Below, piece after piece: positions 44,175 through 49,002 of a DNA stretch of 49,002 nt. The position numbers were made by a program, and so were the translations under genes. The stretch spans positions 1 to 49,002 of the forward strand of contig BJGQ01000022.1 of NCBI GenBank assembly GCA_014190575.1. The letters run 5' to 3'. The notes under the pieces were generated by a model. It did not search any database. It was not told the origin of the DNA and worked only from the letters and a program-made list of their open reading frames with translations. Each line of letters begins with the position of its first letter. Positions within the stretch are counted from its first letter, which is position 1. This stretch comes from Bacteroidota bacterium (GTDB taxonomy: Bacteria > Bacteroidota > Bacteroidia > Chitinophagales > UBA10324).

Positions 44175-44918
44175 ATGATAAAAAATAAAAAAGTTGTTGT
44201 GGTGCTTCCGGCATACAATGCGGCTGCTACATTGGAAAAAACATATCGCGAAATTGATTTCAATATTGTGGATGAAGTGGTGTTGGTTGATGATGCCAGT
44301 AAGGATAACACTGCGGAAGTTGGTCGCAAGCTTGGAATCAAACACATCATTGTACATGAAAAAAATAAAGGCTATGGTGGCAACCAGAAAAGTTGTTACA
44401 ACAAAGCCCTTGAAATAGGTGCCGACATAGTAATCATGCTGCATCCCGATTATCAATATACTCCGTTACTTATTCCTGCAATGGCAAGCATTATAGCCAA
44501 TGATTTATATCCGGTGGTTTTGGGTTCACGAATTTTAGGCAAGGGTGCCTTGAAAGGTGGAATGCCGATGTATAAATATATTTTCAATCGCTTTTTAACC
44601 TTCTCACAAAATTTATTAATCGGTCAGAAACTTTCAGAATATCATACTGGTTATCGTTCATTCTCGAAAGAAGTTTTAACCAATATTAATTACATGGCGA
44701 ACAACAATGATTTTGTTTTCGACAATGAAATGCTCTCTCAAATTTTTATGGCCGGTTTTGAAATTGCTGAAGTCACTTGCCCGACAAAATATTTTGAAGA
44801 AGCAAGTTCAATAAATTTCTCGCGAAGTTTAAAGTATGGTCGCGGAGTGCTGCGTGTTTCGCTCCAACATTTTTTTCATAAGAAAGGAATTGTGAAGAAT
44901 AAGATTTATAGCATGTAG
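44175..44918 (+). CDS. Glycosyltransferase family 2 (dolichyl-phosphate-mannose-synthase-like)
   Basis: A 247-residue GT-A enzyme. It has VVVVLPAYNAAATLEKTYRE, the strand VDEVVLVDDASKDNTAEVGR with the DD metal-side acids, GYGGNQKSCYNKALEIGADI and VIMLHPDYQYTPLLIPAMAS, where DYQY stands for the D-x-D-like site. Downstream GSRILGKGALKGGMPMYKYI and LSEYHTGYRSFSKEVL are typical of the dolichol/polyprenyl-phosphate sugar transferase group. No membrane helix is seen, so it is cytoplasmic and acts at the inner face. It is divergent from the other two glycosyltransferase genes, and all three probably belong to one surface-glycan pathway. Confidence 0.9.
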   Translation: MIKNKKVVVVLPAYNAAATLEKTYREIDFNIVDEVVLVDDASKDNTAEVGRKLGIKHIIVHEKNKGYGGNQKSCYNKALEIGADIVIMLHPDYQYTPLLIPAMASIIANDLYPVVLGSRILGKGALKGGMPMYKYIFNRFLTFSQNLLIGQKLSEYHTGYRSFSKEVLTNINYMANNNDFVFDNEMLSQIFMAGFEIAEVTCPTKYFEEASSINFSRSLKYGRGVLRVSLQHFFHKKGIVKNKIYSM

Positions 44919-44952
44919 CTTGAACAATTTATAACTTGAACAAAAAGCAGAG

Positions 44953-44982
44953 GTGTTTTGAAAAATATTTTTCAAAGAACAC
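44953..44982. terminator. Long AT-rich palindrome after the glycosyltransferase gene
   Basis: TTTGAAAAATATTTTTCAAA (44957-44976) is a perfect 20-base palindrome, flanked by GTGT and ACAC that extend the stem with a two-base bulge. It lies 34 bases past the stop and 180 bases before the EF-G2-like gene. It may terminate transcription, though it lacks a U-run, or be a protein-binding site. Confidence 0.45.
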
Positions 44983-45165
44983 TTATGGCTTATAATTTTT
45001 TAATGAACAGCTTCTAATAGAATTATTCAGTTCATTAACTTTTCAATCAAGTATTTAATCATTTTATCAATTTATCATAAATTTTATGAGATAAACTCTT
45101 TGCGCCTAAAAATATTTCGCTTACTTTTCAGAAAACCAAAATTCACTTTTTAAAATTTTTCGCCT

Positions 45166-47307
45166 ATGAAAGTTTACGATGACAAGCACATCAAGAACAT
45201 AGTGCTCTTGGGTGCAACGAAAAGCGGTAAGACCACCCTTGCCGAAACAATGATGTTTGAAGCTAAATTGATAAACCGTCGTGGAACGGTTGAAGAAGGA
45301 TCAACAGTTTCAGATTATCATGAAATAGAAATTGCCAGAGGCAATTCAGTGTACGCTACTCTTATGCATACCGAGTGGCGCGATTTTAAAATTAACATTA
45401 TTGACACGCCGGGATTAGATGATTTCATAGGTGAAGTAATTTCTGCATTGCGTGTCGCAGACACTGGGGTTATGTTATTGAATGCGCAACATGGAGTTGA
45501 AGTTGGCACTGAACTGATTTGGAATTATGCTGAAGATTTTCAAAAGCCAATGATGTTTGCCATTAATCAACTCGATCATGAAAAAGCAAACTGGGATGAA
45601 TCAATTGAATCTGCTAAAAAAAGATTCGGATCGAAACTGGTGTTAATGCAATATCCGTTAAACACAGGAAAAGATTTTGATTCAATAATTGATTTGCTGA
45701 AAATGGTGTTATATAAATTTCCTGCAACTGGAGGCAAGCCTGATAAACTTCCGATACCCGATTCAGAAAAAGAAAGAGCAACTGAACTTCACAATGTGTT
45801 AGTAGAAAAAGCAGCGGAGAATGATGAGAAATTAATGGAGTTGTATTTTGAAAAAGGAACATTGGATGAAGATGAATTGCGCATGGGAATTAAGAAAGGA
45901 ATGATGAAGCACGATTTATTTCCGGTGTTTTGTTTATCAGCAAAGAATGACATGGGCAGCGGCCGAATGATGGGGTTTATTGACAATGTGGTTCCATGTG
46001 CTGTTGAAATGCCAACTGAAGAAACTGCAGATGGAAAATTAATTCATTGCGATGCAACTAAACCCACTGCGCTTTTCACCTTTAAATCATTGGTTGAGCC
46101 ACATCTTGGTAATCTTACTTTGTTTAAAGTTGTAAGCGGTGAAGTTTCAGTTGGAACAGAATTATACAATGAAGCAAACGGAACCGTTGAGCGGATAAAT
46201 CAACTGTTTATTATGGATGGAAAAAACAGAAACACCATCAACAAACTTTCAGCAGGTGATATCGGTGCAACACTGAAATTAAAAAACACACAAACAAATC
46301 AAACCTTGCATACAAAAGGGTTTGATGTGGCTATAAAACCTATAGAATTTCCATCAACAAGAATTCAGGTTGCCATAGTTGCATTGAATAAACACGATGA
46401 TGAAAAATTAGGTGAGGTGTTGCAGGAAATTCATCGTGAAGACCCAACGCTCACAATTGAATATTCAAGAGAACTGCGACAGATTATTCTGGGTGCTCAA
46501 GGCGAATTGCATTTAGCCGCGACAAAGTGGAGACTAGAAAATATTTACAAACTTGCCATTGAGTTTGAGAAAACAAAAATTCCATACAGAGAAACAATAC
46601 GCAAAGAATCGAAATCAAATTACCGTCATAAAAAACAAAGCGGTGGGTCAGGTCAGTTTGGTGAAGTGTATATGCACATTGAACCGTGGTTTGAAGGATA
46701 CATTCCACGCAAAGAATTTAACATTCGAGGAACTGAAGTTGTTGATTTGGACTGGGGTGGCAAATTGGTTTACTTCAATTGTATTGTTGGTGGTGCCATT
46801 GATCAGCGTTTTATGCCATCAATATTAAAAGGTGTGATGGATCGAATGACAAACGGACCAATCACAGGTTCATATGTTCGTGACATAGCTGTTTATGTGT
46901 ATGATGGAAAAATGCACGCAGTTGATTCCAATGATATGGCTTTTAAAATTGCAGGCATGATGGCTTTTAAAGAAGCATTTCAAAATGCAGAACCAAAATT
47001 ATTAGAACCGATTTTTGATTTAGAAGTTTTGGTTCCGGAAGATGATATGGGAAGTGTGATGGGAGATTTACAAACCCGTCGTGCCATAATTCTTGGAATG
47101 GATTCACAAAATAATTTTCAGGTTATTAAGGCAAGAGTTCCACAATCTGAACTCGATAAATATTCAACTACACTTCGTTCACTATCTCAAGGTCGTGCAA
47201 GTTTCCGTTCAAAGTTAGCGGACTATGCAATTGTGCCGGGTGAAATTCAAAAGAAATTACATGAAGAATATGAAAAAGTTGATCATCATGAAATGGCATC
47301 TCATTGA
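45166..47307 (+). CDS. EF-G2-like translation elongation factor paralogue
   Basis: The 713-residue product has the five-domain layout of elongation factor G. The GTPase domain differs from canonical EF-G: the P-loop reads GATKSGKTTLAE (residues 16-27) in place of AHIDAGKTT, G3 is DTPGLDDF with Leu84 where EF-G has the catalytic His of DTPGH, and G4 is NQLD (134-137) in place of NKMD. Domains III-V are well kept (GGSGQFGEVYMHIEPWFEGY; ending LADYAIVPGEIQKKLHEEYE). Bacteroides has an alternative EF-G2 with these features that sustains slow translation without hydrolysing GTP when carbon is scarce; this gene looks like its counterpart. The normal fusA lies outside the window. About 247 bases of AT-rich leader precede it. 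Confidence 0.9.
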   Translation: MKVYDDKHIKNIVLLGATKSGKTTLAETMMFEAKLINRRGTVEEGSTVSDYHEIEIARGNSVYATLMHTEWRDFKINIIDTPGLDDFIGEVISALRVADTGVMLLNAQHGVEVGTELIWNYAEDFQKPMMFAINQLDHEKANWDESIESAKKRFGSKLVLMQYPLNTGKDFDSIIDLLKMVLYKFPATGGKPDKLPIPDSEKERATELHNVLVEKAAENDEKLMELYFEKGTLDEDELRMGIKKGMMKHDLFPVFCLSAKNDMGSGRMMGFIDNVVPCAVEMPTEETADGKLIHCDATKPTALFTFKSLVEPHLGNLTLFKVVSGEVSVGTELYNEANGTVERINQLFIMDGKNRNTINKLSAGDIGATLKLKNTQTNQTLHTKGFDVAIKPIEFPSTRIQVAIVALNKHDDEKLGEVLQEIHREDPTLTIEYSRELRQIILGAQGELHLAATKWRLENIYKLAIEFEKTKIPYRETIRKESKSNYRHKKQSGGSGQFGEVYMHIEPWFEGYIPRKEFNIRGTEVVDLDWGGKLVYFNCIVGGAIDQRFMPSILKGVMDRMTNGPITGSYVRDIAVYVYDGKMHAVDSNDMAFKIAGMMAFKEAFQNAEPKLLEPIFDLEVLVPEDDMGSVMGDLQTRRAIILGMDSQNNFQVIKARVPQSELDKYSTTLRSLSQGRASFRSKLADYAIVPGEIQKKLHEEYEKVDHHEMASH

Positions 47308-47332
47308 TTTTTTTTAAAATACATTAAAATTG

Positions 47333-47362
47333 CAAATGCGGTTCAACCTTGAACCGCATTTG
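47333..47362 (+). terminator. Intrinsic terminator after the EF-G2-like gene
   Basis: CAAATGCGGTTCAA (47333-47346) pairs perfectly with TTGAACCGCATTTG (47349-47362) over a two-base loop, followed by TTATTTATGC. It lies 25 bases after the stop codon. The strong stem makes it a confident terminator, even with an interrupted T-run. Confidence 0.85.
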
Positions 47363-47446
47363 TTATTTATGCTTTTGAATTCGTATTCTGACTTTGTTTA
47401 TTTCTATATTTCTGACTATAAAATATTTAATGCGAATTTTTTAATA

Positions 47447-48448
47447 CTAAAAAAAGTTTTTCAGTTTTGATTTTATTTTAAATGAAATTGTATCAGCAAT
47501 TTGATTCATACTGGTAATACTTACCGGAAGTTTTGGCATTTCCGGAATTGTAAATTTACTTTTCTGAATAAACTCATAAGCCTTTGATGTAACAGGAGCC
47601 GCCTTTTTTACCATGTAATCCATATCGTAAGTCCAACCGAGAGGACCATATTTATCTACTGCAAAATTCATAATAGCACTGGTATTTGAACAATGAATTA
47701 AAAAACAACCGAGCAATGGGCAAGCAGTAAATAAATCAAATGGATTTAGTTCTCCTCCTCTCGCTAAAATTTTATTTGCTTCCTTAACTTCTTTATAATC
47801 ACTAATCAGCAAGCTGATTTTTATTACAAGTTTGGAGAAAATGCTTGCAGCTTTTGTTATTGGGCCAGATAATACTCCGGCATCTAAAAACACTCCTCCT
47901 GTTTGAATTGCAGCTGCAGATAAATCAACAGCTGCTACTGCGGCAGTTCTGTTTGCTTCGCGTTCCATTAAAGCAATGACAGCTTTGAATGCATCTTTAG
48001 CGCCGGTAGGTGCAAAATTATTAGCATTATCCCTTGATACTGCATAAGATTTATATCTCTGATATATGGCCTTTCCATATCCACTAAATGCTTTTGTTGC
48101 AGATTTTTCTGCCACGATAAATGGAATGGCATCTGAAAACAATCCTAGTAATTCCAGTTTTATATCTGCAATTAAATCAGGAATAAAATCCATGGCAATT
48201 TGAAAATCTATATCCCCAAAAATATCTTTCAATGCAAAATCAATATCGGGCATACTTGGCAAATTAAAACTTGGTATTGATGGCATACTTGGTAATCCGG
48301 GCATTGAAATTCCCAATCCTGACATAAAATCAAGATTAATATCTGGAAATTTTATTTTTAAAAATTTAGCTAAATCAGGCAAAACAATTATAGGCAGATT
48401 TAACATTTTTAAATTCTTAAAAAAATCAGGCAAATTAAAATTAGGCAT
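47447..48448 (-). CDS. Leu-Pro-rich hydrophobic protein of unknown function
   Basis: The 333-residue product is unlike any family I know. Residues 1-75 are dominated by short Pro-hydrophobic repeats (MPNFNLPDFFKNLKMLNLPI, SMPGLPSMPSIPSFNLPSMP) without a classical signal peptide. Residues about 90-250 hold long Ala/Ile-rich hydrophobic helices (AVDLSAAAIQTGGVFLDAGV, ASIFSKLVIKISLLISDY), and a Cys-containing stretch LFTACPLLGCFLIHCSNTSA. The end returns to the Pro motif (FTIPEMPKLPVSITSM). The pattern suggests a membrane-inserting or filament-like protein, perhaps part of a secretion or contractile system; that is a guess. It follows an overlapping 30-codon ORF starting in the same way (MPN) and a larger partial gene, all on one strand. 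Confidence 0.65.
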   Translation of the reverse strand: MPNFNLPDFFKNLKMLNLPIIVLPDLAKFLKIKFPDINLDFMSGLGISMPGLPSMPSIPSFNLPSMPDIDFALKDIFGDIDFQIAMDFIPDLIADIKLELLGLFSDAIPFIVAEKSATKAFSGYGKAIYQRYKSYAVSRDNANNFAPTGAKDAFKAVIALMEREANRTAAVAAVDLSAAAIQTGGVFLDAGVLSGPITKAASIFSKLVIKISLLISDYKEVKEANKILARGGELNPFDLFTACPLLGCFLIHCSNTSAIMNFAVDKYGPLGWTYDMDYMVKKAAPVTSKAYEFIQKSKFTIPEMPKLPVSITSMNQIADTISFKIKSKLKNFF

Positions 48449-48454
48449 GTTTAT

Positions 48455-48547
48455 TCAACCGGTTATTTTTGGTAGATTGATATTTATTCCAGGGATTTTT
48501 TTAAACCAGTCAATTAAAATCTGCTTAATGTTTGGAAGGTTCGGCAT
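48455..48547 (-). CDS. Possible 30-residue Leu-Pro-rich peptide overlapping the upstream gene
   Basis: ATG at 48545-48547 to TGA at 48455-48457, reading MPNLPNIKQILIDWFKKIPG then ININLPKITG. It shares the MPN start and the Pro-hydrophobic character with the 333-residue protein that begins 6 bases after its stop, and overlaps the end of the preceding gene by 34 bases in another frame. It may be a real small peptide, the end of the upstream protein reached by frameshift, or a decayed copy of the downstream N-terminus. Its likeness to the neighbour argues against chance. Confidence 0.4.
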   Translation of the reverse strand: MPNLPNIKQILIDWFKKIPGININLPKITG

Positions 48548-49002
48548 ATTAAATTTACATCAGGCAACCCTTTCAGTTCCTTTCTTGTAGCCTTCAAATC
48601 ATTTTTAATGGAATCATAAACCTCTTTAACAGCTGATTTTTTTATTTCCATTTTCTTACCGGCAAAAATGGTTTGAAAGTTTTTTGCATTGTAATCACTT
48701 ACCATTTTAATTGCCTCTAACATCTCTTTTGAACTATCAATATTTGTAGCCGCTCCAAAAAGATGTTGATGCAATCTTTCAACTGTTTTTTTACTATTCC
48801 TTTTGCTCTTTTTGCAATCTTCAAGAATAAAAGAACCATCAGGTTGGGTTGACAAATAAGTCGTAGACATTTCCCAATGCGATAATGTTGATTTTAAAAT
48901 ATTTAATTTTTGCGGATTCTGTTGCTTCAGGTATTCATCATTTACCTTTTCAATTTTATCAATTTGGTTTGTGTCCGGTGAATAATGAACCTCAACAAAA
49001 AA
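48514..49002 (-). CDS. Unknown protein, C-terminal part (gene runs off the right edge)
   Basis: On the reverse strand the frame is open from the window edge to TAA at 48514-48516, 162 codons without an internal stop. An internal ATG at 48870 would give 118 residues, but the 44 codons before it (FFVEVHYSPDTNQIDKIEKV, then NDEYLKQQNPQKLNIL) read as normal protein, so the gene probably starts outside the window. The visible part is charged and helical (SSKEMLEAIKMVSDYNAKNF, IKKSAVKEVYDSIKNDLKAT) with two cysteines and no membrane helix. I do not recognise it. It lies just upstream of the MPN small ORF and the Leu-Pro-rich gene in the same direction, probably in one operon. Confidence 0.6.
   Translation of the reverse strand, partial: FFVEVHYSPDTNQIDKIEKVNDEYLKQQNPQKLNILKSTLSHWEMSTTYLSTQPDGSFILEDCKKSKRNSKKTVERLHQHLFGAATNIDSSKEMLEAIKMVSDYNAKNFQTIFAGKKMEIKKSAVKEVYDSIKNDLKATRKELKGLPDVNLICRTFQTLSRF

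Noticed and set aside
44109-44456. 116-residue N-terminal extension of the GT-B glycosyltransferase
   Set aside because: It crosses the tandem repeats and the start of the divergent gene, and reads as non-protein sequence; MNILQLCKKFPYPP is a normal family start.

Overview
The window comes from a member of the Bacteroidota (Bacteroidetes), probably an environmental lineage near Chitinophagales or Sphingobacteriales. The phylum call rests on: at least five intact proteins with a C-terminal type IX secretion (T9SS) type A sorting domain (YPNP-like start, ITD.TGR core, GxYxL tail); families largely confined to this phylum (DUF4920, DUF5686, DUF2027-Smr, DUF4369/TlpA, UPF0316); A+T-rich DNA without clear Shine-Dalgarno sequences; and an EF-G paralogue of the Bacteroides EF-G2 kind. 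The order-level placement is a guess. I see no tRNA, rRNA, CRISPR array, transposase or prophage.

Layout. 1-4200: 5' part of an MG2/macroglobulin-like export protein (reverse strand), two small unknown genes, a leftover T9SS tail, an ECF sigma factor overlapping its putative zinc-finger anti-sigma partner, and a convergent YebC gene. 4200-7000: a secreted unknown, a DUF4920 lipoprotein, the RNase P RNA gene (rnpB, reverse strand) abutting a DUF2027-Smr gene, and short hairpin repeats. 7000-12300: a methyltransferase, then reverse-strand genes for a DUF5686 outer-membrane protein, dCTP deaminase, a WD40 protein and a receiver-only response regulator. 12300-15200: a large lectin-like T9SS adhesin. 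15300-23200: a forward series with an LpxA-like acyltransferase, a double D-Ala-D-Ala-ligase-like protein, a PASTA protein, a T9SS protein, rhodanese, DCC protein and hotdog thioesterase. 23200-30500: reverse-strand UPF0316, two T9SS proteins, an NtrC-type sigma-54 activator, a MORN-like protein and a serine hydrolase. 30600-33100: nuoABCD, the first four complex I genes, without the rest of the operon. 33200-40400: a T9SS beta-propeller protein, a cyclic-nucleotide-binding histidine kinase with its response regulator, a TlpA-type thioredoxin, DUF6580 and aspartate kinase. 40400-44900: ribBA and three glycosyltransferases, two of which carry in-frame repeat insertions. 45100-49002: an EF-G2-like factor, then a reverse-strand group of Leu-Pro-rich unknown proteins running off the window.

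How the genes work together. Several sets look cooperative: sigma/anti-sigma (1720-3445); ligase plus PASTA (16529-20023), pointing to peptidoglycan; nuoA-D (respiration); kinase plus receiver (35135-36817); and the overlapping pair of glycosyltransferases (41668-44108). Most of the remainder is core metabolism mixed with secreted surface proteins.

Most worth a second look: hairpin repeats inserted in frame into two adjacent glycosyltransferase genes, with stem arms that covary between copies; the EF-G2-like protein lacking the catalytic His; the tandem ligase fusion; and the Leu-Pro-rich cluster with a 30-codon overlapping ORF at the right edge, the best candidate for something undescribed.
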